Source: an uncultured Prevotellaceae bacterium
Lineage (GTDB): Bacteria > Bacteroidota > Bacteroidia > Bacteroidales > Bacteroidaceae
Reading direction: 5' to 3'
Length of the DNA: 64,000 bases
Assembly (NCBI GenBank): GCA_902780025.1
Contig: CACZDV010000007.1
Coordinates: 28,043-92,042 of the forward strand
The notes below the pieces were generated by a model. The model saw only the letters and a list, made by a program, of their open reading frames with translations. It ran no database searches and had not been told where the DNA came from. Shown here in pieces: positions 1-6,929 of this stretch. The position numbers and the translations under genes are program-made. The first letter of the stretch is position 1; each line of letters opens with the position of its first letter.

Positions 1-596
1 GCGAGAGACAATACAGGGCACCTGCTATCTGCTGGCTAAAGGTAACGGACTTTATCCAAGGCTGGGTTCAGCACGAACTCGGCGGTGGCGCAATGGTGAA
101 GGATTGGAAGGTGGTGAGCATTCAGCACCTGCCAGGAGCCAGACGTGCGCTGCGCCTGGAGACGGCGAACGAGCCGATGGGGAACGGACCGATTGGCAAC
201 TCCATCTCGGCCACGTTCCGCAATGCGCTGGATGCCGGCATGAGGATTGATCCGACGACGATAGAGGAGAGCTACGGAGCGACAAAGGAAAGTCTGCTGC
301 AGTACTTGCCCATCGAGTGTCCCAGGCTGTGCATGACCAGGAGCGGCGTGCTGCGTCCGTGGACGCTGGACGTGAACTTCGGCATGAAGCAGGCGAAGGT
401 CATACAGCGCATCCTGAGAGAGGCGTTCTGGCAGGCCGTCAGCGACTATGCCGACAGGTATGCCAGAGAGCACCGTGACAAGAAGTACGCCCAGATTGAC
501 ATGATAGAGGCGTTCTGCCGTGACACCGACACACCCGACGTCTATGCAGAGCCCATGCGCCGTGAGTGGCAGCGTCGCTTGCTGCGCGAGAAGTGA
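1..596 (+). CDS. Unknown phage protein, 5' end missing
   Basis: The frame is open to the left edge of the window and reads as plausible protein before the first internal Met at 93 (for example WLKVTDFIQGWVQHELGG), so the true start lies outside and this is a C-terminal piece of at least 198 residues. The visible part is mixed alpha/beta with a basic, Arg-rich C terminus (RREWQRRLLREK). I recognise no domain, catalytic motif or signal peptide. It ends at 596 and the opposite-strand helicase-loader gene ends at 597, so the two transcription units converge with no spacer. The function cannot be stated. Confidence 0.7.
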   Translation, partial: ERQYRAPAICWLKVTDFIQGWVQHELGGGAMVKDWKVVSIQHLPGARRALRLETANEPMGNGPIGNSISATFRNALDAGMRIDPTTIEESYGATKESLLQYLPIECPRLCMTRSGVLRPWTLDVNFGMKQAKVIQRILREAFWQAVSDYADRYAREHRDKKYAQIDMIEAFCRDTDTPDVYAEPMRREWQRRLLREK

Positions 597-1502
597 TTAC
601 CAGAGATTGGGTCCTGAGAAGAGGACGGTGGTGGTGATGGACTTCAAGCGGTTGATGACGTTCTGGCCATAGTATTCCTCAAAGGATGTGTGGAACTGCG
701 ACTTACCAGACCACGTGTCGGGCATGGGTTTAGTAGAGAGGCAGTTGGTGGTGATGATAAGCAGCTTGCCATCGCGCTCTGCTGCGTCGCACAATTCCTC
801 GAAAGGACGGCGGCGGCGACCGTAGTAGTTGGTCTCGACAGACTCAGTGCCCAGTCCGTCGATGATGATACACTTCGCATTCAGCAGCTCGTCGATGCGC
901 TCTACATTGCCATTGCGTAACGTCATTTCTTTGGCGGGACACTGTACGATGCTCTTATAGCCGAGGATGACAGGCAGCACCTTGGTACACAACAGCGTCT
1001 TACCCGTACCGCTGTAACCGATACAGACCAATCCCCTACCCTTGTTGTCGGAGAGCCAGGTGGCCACCTTGTCGTAAGCTGGCAACCATTGGCCGTCGTG
1101 GCCCAGGAAATAACGCAGGCCGTCGCGCATTCGCTTCTCAGCATCGGCAATCCTGAAGTGTGGACGTTCGGTACCAACGGTGCATCCCTGCTGGCGCAGG
1201 TAGTCTGCCACCTGTGCAAAGTCAGGCTCGCGTCGTGGCTCCAGAATACGGTACTTCAGTATGATGTCCGTCTTAAAGACTTCCTTCGTGGCCCAGCGGA
1301 TATCCTTGGCACCGTTCATCTCCTGAAACTCATAGACGTACTTTGACGGCACCTGAATAAGCAGCACGTGTGTGTCGGCATCGTAGCTCTCGAAGCGCAC
1401 ATCACCAAACCATACGTCGAACCAGTGCCTGAACTTGTCGCCGTACTTCTCGCGGATCATCGCGAGGCTGTCTTTCCAAAGTTTGCTGTAATCGTTTTCC
1501 AT
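597..1502 (-). CDS. DnaC-like AAA+ ATPase with DnaA domain I-like N terminus
   Basis: A 301-residue ATPase. The AAA+ core has a Walker A motif GYSGTGKT at about 162-169, Walker B CIIIDGLGTE at about 211-220 and a sensor-1 strand LLIITTN at about 247-253, the layout of DnaC/IstB helicase loaders. Residues 1-85 (LWKDSLAMI, HWFDVWF, IQVPSKYVYEF, ILKYRIL) look like the N-terminal domain of Bacteroidota DnaA, which contacts helicase and other replication proteins. The DNA-binding domain IV of DnaA is absent. It starts 3 bp after the rep stop codon, so the two are co-transcribed. The likely role is to load the replicative helicase at the iteron origin. The AAA+ call is firm; the N-terminal domain call is by eye. 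Confidence 0.8.
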   Translation of the reverse strand: MENDYSKLWKDSLAMIREKYGDKFRHWFDVWFGDVRFESYDADTHVLLIQVPSKYVYEFQEMNGAKDIRWATKEVFKTDIILKYRILEPRREPDFAQVADYLRQQGCTVGTERPHFRIADAEKRMRDGLRYFLGHDGQWLPAYDKVATWLSDNKGRGLVCIGYSGTGKTLLCTKVLPVILGYKSIVQCPAKEMTLRNGNVERIDELLNAKCIIIDGLGTESVETNYYGRRRRPFEELCDAAERDGKLLIITTNCLSTKPMPDTWSGKSQFHTSFEEYYGQNVINRLKSITTTVLFSGPNLW

Positions 1503-1505
1503 AAC

Positions 1506-2420
1506 CTACTCTCCCCACATTGGCATTGTTTCCTGCTCAGGCTCTTTCTTCTCGATGGGCTTCTTGACATCGTTCAGATGTACGAGGAAGTCGAAGCGAA
1601 GAGGTTCACCGTCGAAACCTTCCGGCAGTTCGGTGAAGTCAAACCAACAGTCGCTCTTCCCTTCGTCTGCAAGGGCTTTCAATTCACGCTGGGCGGTACG
1701 CAGCACATCGGACTTGAAATGCTTGTAGAGCTTCTGAGACTTGCGGTACCAGCGATCGTGCTCGTCCTTGTCGTCACAGCCGAGAATACGGCGCAGCTCT
1801 TCGTAGGTGACATACCAGTGGAAGATGCCGGAGTCGTCTCGCTCGAACCCACGTGCGGAGGTAATAAGCATGTAGAGACGGGCGGTGTGCTTGCTCTTGG
1901 AAGAGGTGACTACGGGCAGGAGATAGCGGCTGTACATGGTGAAGTTGAAGACGGCCTGGGCTTGCTTCTTGGTGAAGGTGAAGCGAATCTTGTCGCGCTT
2001 GCTTCCACGGGAGGGATAGGTGATTTCGTCGACAAAGTGCGACAGGCTTACTTCGCCCTTCTGCTTGTCTTCGTAGCGGAAGACCATCTCCATGAATTTC
2101 TTAGCCACGCGCTCCACATCGCGATAGGCATCAGGACGATCAACGACGTCGCTGAACTTAAAGTCGATGTTAACACGGTCGTCCTGCATGTCGGGAAACA
2201 ACTGCAGCTGACCGTCTACGGGCCCGCGCTCGAACATGGCCTGCACGCCATCCTGCACGCTCTGCATCATGCCGACGAGAATACGTATCTGCTGAGTGGA
2301 GAGATCGGCCTGGATAGCCGAGATGGGGTACGGCTGCCTGATGTAGCGCATGGGCAGGTTCTTCGCGTCGGCGGGCTGTGCCGTCGGCTGACTCTGGGTG
2401 GTTTGTTTCTTTTCTTCCAT
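1506..2420 (-). CDS. Rep_3-type plasmid replication initiator
   Basis: A 304-residue protein with the pattern of the Rep_3/RepB initiator family: an N-terminal winged helix (about 25-140, ISAIQADLSTQQIRILVGMM), then a second winged helix containing SKHTARLYMLI and the signature YEELRRILGCDD followed by FKSDVLRTAQRELKAL at about 165-265. Such initiators bind iterons to open the origin and limit copy number by binding their own promoter region. At least 13 iteron-like repeats lie directly upstream at 2682-3219. A promoter fits at 2617-2648. The N terminus is Gln/Thr-rich and the C terminus is rich in Glu and Lys; both look disordered. It heads an operon with the DnaC-like gene. Confidence 0.88.
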   Translation of the reverse strand: MEEKKQTTQSQPTAQPADAKNLPMRYIRQPYPISAIQADLSTQQIRILVGMMQSVQDGVQAMFERGPVDGQLQLFPDMQDDRVNIDFKFSDVVDRPDAYRDVERVAKKFMEMVFRYEDKQKGEVSLSHFVDEITYPSRGSKRDKIRFTFTKKQAQAVFNFTMYSRYLLPVVTSSKSKHTARLYMLITSARGFERDDSGIFHWYVTYEELRRILGCDDKDEHDRWYRKSQKLYKHFKSDVLRTAQRELKALADEGKSDCWFDFTELPEGFDGEPLRFDFLVHLNDVKKPIEKKEPEQETMPMWGE

Positions 2421-2616
2421 TGTCTTGCAATCTTTTATGTCGGAGGTCGCAGCAGAACAAAGGCGGCAGCCCTTATGCGTTCTGCTACAAACACTTCGAC
2501 CTCTGCTGACAGTGGGGAAACAGGCTGCCGCCTATCTTTATTCGATGTATGATACGATGGAGTTACAGTCCGTCCACGTCACACAGAGAGGTTTAACATT
2601 ATGTTTGTAGCGAGGG

Positions 2617-2648
2617 CAAAGGTAAGAATTATTTCTGAAAGTTCCAAA
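2617..2648 (-). promoter_or_regulatory. Promoter of the rep operon
   Basis: On the minus strand TTTG (2648-2645) is followed, 20 bp on, by TACCTTTG (2624-2617), matching the Bacteroidota primary-sigma consensus. It lies about 200 bp upstream of the rep start and next to the first iteron (2682-2700), so initiator binding could repress it. It lacks the TGCCC extension found before virion genes. Confidence 0.6.
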
Positions 2649-2681
2649 TGCTTTCGGAAAAATATGCGTTAAAAATGCGTA

Positions 2682-3219
2682 ATGTTGGGTTTCTTCGACC
2701 GCAAGTTGGGTTTTTCCGACCAAAGTTAGGAAGTTGTATTTTTCCGACTGCGAGTTGTAAATCTCCGACCGAGTTGTGTTTCTTCGACTAAAAGTTGGTT
2801 TTGCCCGACTTTCGGTTGGATATCTCCGACTGCAAGTTGGGAATGCTCGACCACTAAGTTGGGTTTCTTCGACTGGTTGTTGTTATTGTTCGACCGATAT
2901 AAAACGTAACTTCTTGTGTGTTAGGCGTTTCGCCATCCGTAAATATATAAATACTCTATTTAATTGGTTCTTGTAAATGAGGAAAACCAACAAACAAATA
3001 ATCTTTGTGAGTTGGGTTTTTCCGACTGATAAAGAAGAAGTTAGGGTGTATATATGTCGGGAACGCCCATAGGCAGTAGGATATCAGCCATTTTCCGGTC
3101 GAAGATTCGTATCAAACTCGGACAAAAGCGTAACTTCGGTATCAAGAAAGGATATAAATCGACTAAACGCTTTCTGGTGAGTTGGGTTTTTCCGACCGCA
3201 AGTTGGGAATCTTCGACTG
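2682..3219 (+). other. Iteron-type origin of replication
   Basis: Thirteen degenerate direct repeats of about 20 bp, consensus AAGTTGGGTTTCTTCGACYG (AAGTTG...YCGAC invariant or nearly so). Ten run head to tail at 2682, 2703, 2731, 2752, 2771, 2792, 2813, 2834, 2856 and 2875. Outlying copies are at 3009, 3179 and 3200. The 20-22 bp pitch puts them on one DNA face. An A+T-rich stretch (about 2935-3000, including taaatatataaatactc) lies between the main array and the outlying copies and is a candidate unwinding element. The position beside a Rep_3 gene is typical of theta-replicating plasmids. There are no other genes in this roughly 800-base stretch. Confidence 0.85.
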
Positions 3220-3241
3220 ACAGCCCTACTCTATTTGCAAA

Positions 3242-3277
3242 TGCCCTTGATTTATGGCAGGGTATTTTGTATCTTTG
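3242..3277 (+). promoter_or_regulatory. TGCCCTTGA-class promoter (secreted-protein gene)
   Basis: TGCCCTTGAT (3242-3251) and TATCTTTG (3270-3277), with 20 bp between the TTG and the -7 element. This is one of eight promoters in the window sharing the TGCCCTTGA block at this exact spacing. It drives the small exported protein that follows. Confidence 0.7.
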
Positions 3278-3337
3278 TATGTAGGAATAGTAACGCCGTG
3301 GAACTCGGCTATGTCAAATTCTAAAACGCGAAAGGCA

Positions 3338-3742
3338 ATGAAGAAATTCGTTTGCATGATGTGCCTGATGATGATTACTCTGATGGCGCACGCTACGGCT
3401 CAGATGCAGGCTTATGGCCCACCTGAGCAAGACATCGGCTGCGTAATGGTAGCCACTCTCTCGCTGGACGGCACTGCCGTTGCTTCGTTCGATTCACAGT
3501 TGAACATCGTGGACTTGCAGACTCCCGTAATGCTGAACCAGGAGGCCAGCACAACGTCTGCACAAGTCGTCGATGCTTATTCACTCCTTACACCCACAGG
3601 AGAGGTTAGCATGACACTTGTATGTTACCGATGGCCTAATAGTGAAACCGAAACGATGAACCTCAGAAACGACTACACAGGCAATTACGCTCCTGATGGC
3701 GACGCATACTCTTTTACGTCATCGCGGGCAGACTTCAGCTAA
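3338..3742 (+). CDS. Small secreted protein, function unknown
   Basis: A 134-residue product with a clear type I signal peptide (MKKFVCMMCLMMITLMAHATA, cleavage likely after residue 21). The mature part is about 110 residues, beta-rich and acidic, and resembles no family I know. The start at 3338 is chosen because the signal peptide begins there; an in-frame ATG at 3311 (MSNSKTRKA) is also possible. It has its own phage-type promoter about 60 bp upstream and stands between the origin and a terminator, so it is an independent one-gene unit. A moron that alters the host envelope is a possibility, not shown. Confidence 0.65.
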   Translation: MKKFVCMMCLMMITLMAHATAQMQAYGPPEQDIGCVMVATLSLDGTAVASFDSQLNIVDLQTPVMLNQEASTTSAQVVDAYSLLTPTGEVSMTLVCYRWPNSETETMNLRNDYTGNYAPDGDAYSFTSSRADFS

Positions 3743-3827
3743 GTTGTAAATCGCTTTCGGGCAATCAACCGATAAGGCACACAGACTTTAAATCTGTCCG
3801 CGTCATATCTTTACGATTATAATACAA

Positions 3828-3867
3828 CAACGACCGCATCGCCTTGTTATCCTCGGTGCGGTCGTTG
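3828..3867. terminator. Bidirectional hairpin between convergent genes
   Basis: An 11-bp perfect stem, CAACGACCGCA (3828-3838) with TGCGGTCGTTG (3857-3867), and an 18-base loop. It sits between the rightward secreted-protein gene (ends 3742) and the leftward lipoprotein gene (ends 3888), where a shared terminator is expected. Confidence 0.6.
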
Positions 3868-3887
3868 CCATGTCTTTCAGCCCTACC

Positions 3888-4292
3888 CTATTGTCGGCGT
3901 GCTGACACAACGGTATCTACAGGTGTGCTGTCCTTCTTTCTGGTGAACGATGTTCCGTTCAGCCATAGCGTATTGTCGGAAACACTGTAAGTCCAGTCAT
4001 ACTCTTCTTCAAATTCCTTGGTGGCACTATTGAAGAATTTGATATGGATATGTCCGAGTTCAGAAATCGTGTAGGTTAAGTCGGACCATCTGCCAGAGGA
4101 ATCGTTATAGTATCCTCTGAAATCACCACCAAACGTATATATCCGTGTATTATTCCTGACGTCAGAAATCCATTGGCCAATCAGATCGTAATCCCTGATG
4201 CCTGGTTCTTCATCCTTGCTGCAGGACGTAAAAGCCAAGAGACTTGCCAGCACAATGAGCATGATGCGGCCTGCGGAGATAATAGTTTTCAT
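3888..4292 (-). CDS. Lipoprotein, function unknown
   Basis: A 134-residue protein with a signal-peptidase II leader: basic start, hydrophobic MLIVLASLLAF, then a lipobox ending at Cys24 (AFTSC) followed by SKDEE, the acidic context often seen in exported Bacteroidota lipoproteins. The mature domain (LIGQWISDVRN, IYTFGGDFRGYY, SDNTLWLNG) has the short-strand pattern of small lipocalin-like Bacteroidota lipoproteins. Its start overlaps the stop of the upstream gene by 4 bp (ATGA), so it is the last gene of the leftward partition-side operon. A role as host-surface cargo, such as superinfection exclusion, is conjecture. Confidence 0.72.
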   Translation of the reverse strand: MKTIISAGRIMLIVLASLLAFTSCSKDEEPGIRDYDLIGQWISDVRNNTRIYTFGGDFRGYYNDSSGRWSDLTYTISELGHIHIKFFNSATKEFEEEYDWTYSVSDNTLWLNGTSFTRKKDSTPVDTVVSARRQ

Positions 4293-4534
4293 AGCTGCTG
4301 CTGTTTTAGTTGTTCAATTTCTTCTTTTACGTCGTTGGACTTCACCCATCCGTTGTAGACATCATCGTCTGGAATCATATTGTCCTGTGCAAGATACTGC
4401 TGTAGCTTGCGACGGGCATCTTCAATGTGCTTCCATGCCTCTTCTGGCTGCTCATGCGCCTCTAACTGTTGTGCGGCGTACAGATGACTCTCGGCCTCTG
4501 ACACCAGCGTATAATCATGCGTGTACTGTTGCAT
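4289..4534 (-). CDS. Small helical protein, unknown
   Basis: An 81-residue protein, almost wholly helical (LVSEAESHLYAAQQLEAHE, EAWKHIEDARRKLQQYLA), resembling a single TPR-like helical hairpin, with a Gln-rich C terminus. It overlaps the lipoprotein start by 4 bp, indicating translational coupling. I see no recognisable family. Confidence 0.6.
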   Translation of the reverse strand: MQQYTHDYTLVSEAESHLYAAQQLEAHEQPEEAWKHIEDARRKLQQYLAQDNMIPDDDVYNGWVKSNDVKEEIEQLKQQQL

Positions 4535-4546
4535 AGATATATTGCT

Positions 4547-4711
4547 TTAAATTTCTCTACCGATATATGGTTTTGAAGTCCCATCAATCATCCAAAGTAA
4601 GGCATCTCTGACACCTTCGTCATAACTGCCTGCACTATTCACATCTCCGCTGTTGATATTCTCATTACAAGCATCTATCAATTCGTATGCTTCACTTTCT
4701 GTATGCTTCAT
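4547..4711 (-). CDS. Very small acidic protein, unknown
   Basis: A 54-codon open frame starting MKHTESEAYELID and ending KPYIGREI. Its ATG lies 2 bp past the stop of the upstream gene (4714) and its stop lies just before the next gene, so it fits the operon tightly. The composition is protein-like (acidic helix, then LLWMIDGTSKPYI). Function unknown; called on context and composition only. Confidence 0.5.
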   Translation of the reverse strand: MKHTESEAYELIDACNENINSGDVNSAGSYDEGVRDALLWMIDGTSKPYIGREI

Positions 4712-4713
4712 AA

Positions 4714-4938
4714 TCAATATTCAATTTTATCCGTTGCTAATTCAAAAATACTTTTATCAACTAACCTGACGTATTCACGTCCTGCCAAAGCTGCCAAACG
4801 GCTATCCTTCTCATAATATTCATAACCCGTTTCCAGACGTTTTTCCATGTTATGAATAGCTCTGTCAAGATCTTCCTTCACGAGGATAAGCGTGCGCTCG
4901 GCTTCTTTCAGTTTCTCAATATACTCTTCTGGTTTCAT
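4714..4938 (-). CDS. Small coiled-coil protein, unknown
   Basis: 74 residues starting at MKPEEYIEKLKEAERTL. A heptad-like helix (EKLKEAERTLILVKEDLDRAI) is followed by a second helix. A longer frame exists upstream, but it runs out of frame through the partner gene of parA and reads as a non-coding shadow, so the start at 4938, 4 bp after the partner gene's stop, is preferred. It belongs to the same leftward operon. Confidence 0.6.
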   Translation of the reverse strand: MKPEEYIEKLKEAERTLILVKEDLDRAIHNMEKRLETGYEYYEKDSRLAALAGREYVRLVDKSIFELATDKIEY

Positions 4939-4942
4939 AGCC

Positions 4943-5320
4943 TTACTTCTTTTCGTAGGTGGTAGTAAGTAATGCGGCCATGTCGCGGAAGCGCTGGTAG
5001 TCGTTGTCGGAAATCTGGCCTGCAGCATGTAGGCCGTCAAGAATAAAGAGATAGAGGGCACGGTGCTTCGGTGTGTCAGTCTGCGTACAGTACATCTGCA
5101 GGGCGTTGAACACTTCCTTTGGCATAATGGTTGTCGCCTTCTTGGTAGGGAATGATTCACTCCCACTACTACTGGATGATGACGAAGAGGATGACACACT
5201 CTCTTGCACCTGCTGGTTTTGTGGCTCTGTGTCGATGCCTGCCACGTCGATGTCTTCACTTGCTGCCGCTTCTATCAGTGCGTTGAGTGAACGGCGGCGG
5301 GGTTCTTCTTTCTTTGCCAT
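4943..5320 (-). CDS. Small ParA partner protein (ParB/ParG-like)
   Basis: A 125-residue protein directly downstream of parA. The basic N terminus (MAKKEEPRRRSLNALIEAA) is followed by a run of ten serines at about 43-52 and a helical C-terminal half (MPKEVFNALQMYCTQTD, HRALYLFILDGL) that could form a ribbon-helix-helix-like or helical DNA-binding dimer. Type Ib partition loci have this arrangement: parA, then a small centromere-binding protein. Repeats resembling a centromere flank parA. The assignment is mainly positional; there is no ParB-family HTH. Confidence 0.6.
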   Translation of the reverse strand: MAKKEEPRRRSLNALIEAAASEDIDVAGIDTEPQNQQVQESVSSSSSSSSSSGSESFPTKKATTIMPKEVFNALQMYCTQTDTPKHRALYLFILDGLHAAGQISDNDYQRFRDMAALLTTTYEKK

Positions 5321-5354
5321 AATGTGATAACTTCTATTTTGTTTGACATTTAAA

Positions 5355-5396
5355 ACTTGTTATGCAACCGCACAACTATGCGGCTGTGCAGTTATA
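5355..5396. repeat. Centromere-like repeats downstream of parA
   Basis: TTATGCAACCGCACAACTAT (about 5359-5378) followed by GCGGCTGTGCAGTTAT forms an imperfect inverted pair. The same GCAACCGCACAACT core occurs at 6705-6718 and in degenerate form at 6316-6560. It lies in the short gap between parA and its partner gene. Confidence 0.5.
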
Positions 5397-6263
5397 TTAC
5401 TTTCCCCATTTCTTCAGATATTCGTCTGCAAGTATGATAAAGTCTTCGCTGACATTGCTCCTGGCGCCACGATAGCTGAAGATGTCGTGGCAGGCATCCG
5501 GCGTGGTGTCGTAGCTGCGGTCTTGCGAGTTGGTGATATCGTTAGAGCGACGGATGACTGCATTGAACACGTCACCCTGGTCGCGCATGTCGGCCTCCCA
5601 GTTCTTTGCATTCTTCAGGCGGCTGTTTACTTTGGTGAGCAATATGCCGTGAATCTGTAACGTCGGGTTTGAGACTTTCTTAATCTTGATGATCTTTCCG
5701 ATGGTCTCGACATAGCCGTCCACGGCAAACTGTTCCAATTCAACGGGAATGATAATGCCGTCGGCTGCGCATACGGCGTTGACCGTGACACGGCTCATGG
5801 CTGGCTGGGTGTCGATGAAGATGAAATCAAAGCTGCTCTCCCACTCTGTGAGTCCTTCGCCGGTGTGGTCGTCGATAGGTTCGGCCAACAAGGCGCGTAA
5901 GGCTCTTACTGGGTCTGTCACCTTGTTACTGTTCAGATAGACGTCGGCATCCTCCATCCATCGTGACGATGGCGTGTAATACAGTCCGATGCTGTTGCGG
6001 TAGACGGGAATGTTTGCCCCCTCACATAGTGCTGTGAACATCGTAGGTTCCCCCGGTTCTTTCTTTGTTCCCTGACGCTTCATATCCCATCCGATACTGG
6101 TGGAGAGGTTGCACTGGGGATCCATGTCGATGATAAGAACGCGGTAGCCTCGTTTCATAATGGCCACTGCTAAGTTCAATACTGTGGTGGTCTTTCCTGC
6201 CCCACCCTTGTTGTTGCTTACGGTCACGATGTGACGCAGATGTGTAGCTTTGTTCTTACTCAT
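5397..6263 (-). CDS. parA: ParA-type partition ATPase
   Basis: A 288-residue ParA/Soj-family ATPase. The deviant Walker A motif KGGAGKTT lies at 19-26 (with the signature first lysine), Walker A' is VLIIDMDPQCNLS at about 45-57, and Walker B is FIFIDTQPAMS. It has no N-terminal HTH, which fits the short type Ib class. It would pattern the nucleoid with ATP and move plasmid copies through the partner protein and a centromere. Its promoter is about 420 bp upstream (6686-6716), with centromere-like repeats in the leader, so autoregulation through the repeats is likely. Confidence 0.92.
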   Translation of the reverse strand: MSKNKATHLRHIVTVSNNKGGAGKTTTVLNLAVAIMKRGYRVLIIDMDPQCNLSTSIGWDMKRQGTKKEPGEPTMFTALCEGANIPVYRNSIGLYYTPSSRWMEDADVYLNSNKVTDPVRALRALLAEPIDDHTGEGLTEWESSFDFIFIDTQPAMSRVTVNAVCAADGIIIPVELEQFAVDGYVETIGKIIKIKKVSNPTLQIHGILLTKVNSRLKNAKNWEADMRDQGDVFNAVIRRSNDITNSQDRSYDTTPDACHDIFSYRGARSNVSEDFIILADEYLKKWGK

Positions 6264-6315
6264 AGTTTTACTCCTTATAATATTTGTTGTAGCTTAAAAT
6301 TTTACGATTGTGTAA

Positions 6316-6560
6316 ATGTGCGGTTGCATAACTGCAAATATGCAGATATGTGCGGTGTTGCGTTTGTGCGATTGTGCAGTTGCAAATATACATAATTGTG
6401 CAGTGTTGTATTTGTGTGGTTATGCGGTTACAAAATACTGCAATTACACGACCGCACAACTGCATAATTATATATAATAGGTATTTAGCCACATAGTTGT
6501 GTGGATATGCGGTTTTGTAATTGTGTGGTTGTGCAACTATGCAACTATGCAATACAGATG
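6316..6560. repeat. Degenerate centromere-like (parS-like) repeat array
   Basis: Many short copies in both orientations of a motif like TGCGGTTGCATAACTGC: tgcggttgcataactgc (6319), gtgcagttgca (6375), gtgtggttatgcggtta (6414), cgaccgcacaactgcat (6449), tgtggatatgcggtttt (6500) and gtgcaactatgcaactatgca (6531). The spacing is irregular. The array occupies the leader between the parA promoter and parA. A further copy pair is at 6703-6729. This roughly 650-base stretch holds no convincing gene. Confidence 0.65.
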
Positions 6561-6685
6561 CACAAAGTGCCTGTGATAGGCTTGTCGATAAAGTGTTCAT
6601 AATGTGTAGCTTTGTTGCCGACATCTTGCCGCTTGCCCAGGACTGTTGTAGCGGAATCCTTTCGCATTAGAGCTATCAGCTGGTG

Positions 6686-6716
6686 CAAAGATAGGAAAAG
6701 TTTTGCAACCGCACAA
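6686..6716 (-). promoter_or_regulatory. parA promoter
   Basis: On the minus strand TTG (6716-6714) is followed, 20 bp on, by TATCTTTG (6693-6686), the Bacteroidota consensus. The -33 element lies inside a copy of the GCAACCGCACAACT repeat, so binding of the centromere protein would cover the promoter. Confidence 0.6.
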
Positions 6717-6869
6717 CTTTGCAACCGCAAAGTCACACAGTTTTAAGTATTATTAACTAAATAAGCTAATTATCGCCTTTGTCTTATTTGCCCTTGGCTG
6801 TCGCCGAGTGCAACCATCGTCTTGGCATAACCATTGAGCAAACTCATGGATTCTGCTCTCGTCTCAGGA

Positions 6870-6905
6870 TGCCCTTGACGTAGGAATCACATATATGTAT
6901 CTTAG
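6870..6905 (+). promoter_or_regulatory. TGCCCTTGAC-class promoter (start of rightward region)
   Basis: TGCCCTTGAC (6870-6879) and TATCTTAG (6898-6905), 20 bp between TTG and the -7 element. It lies 24 bp before the first gene of the rightward block. Confidence 0.7.
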
Positions 6906-6929
6906 TGCAAAAGACAAATTCGGCGAATT

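Noticed and set aside
1368-2552. 394-residue frame opposite rep
   Set aside because: A shadow of the rep and helicase-loader codons; rich in Leu/Val/His as antisense frames of helical genes are.
2682-2896. Regularly spaced repeats resembling a CRISPR array
   Set aside because: Repeats are degenerate and contiguous with no unique spacers or cas genes; they fit iterons.
2776-2976. Rightward open frame through the iterons (VGFARLSVGYLRLQVGNARP)
   Set aside because: It is only the repeat translated in one frame; no start context and overlaps the origin.
3779-3797. A 5-bp stem with a 7-base loop CTTTAAA that looks like a tRNA anticodon arm reading UAA (ochre suppressor)
   Set aside because: No acceptor stem, D arm or T arm can be drawn around it, and there is no CCA-like end. 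A hairpin by chance.
6268-6624. 118-residue leftward frame ending 5 bp before parA
   Set aside because: It spans the centromere-like repeats and reads as translated repeats (CTIAQTQHRTYLHIC); no protein-like core.
6787-6800. TTGCCCTTGGC near 6790 as a promoter
   Set aside because: The base after TTG differs and nothing like TAnnTTTG lies 20 bp on; the true element is at 6870.
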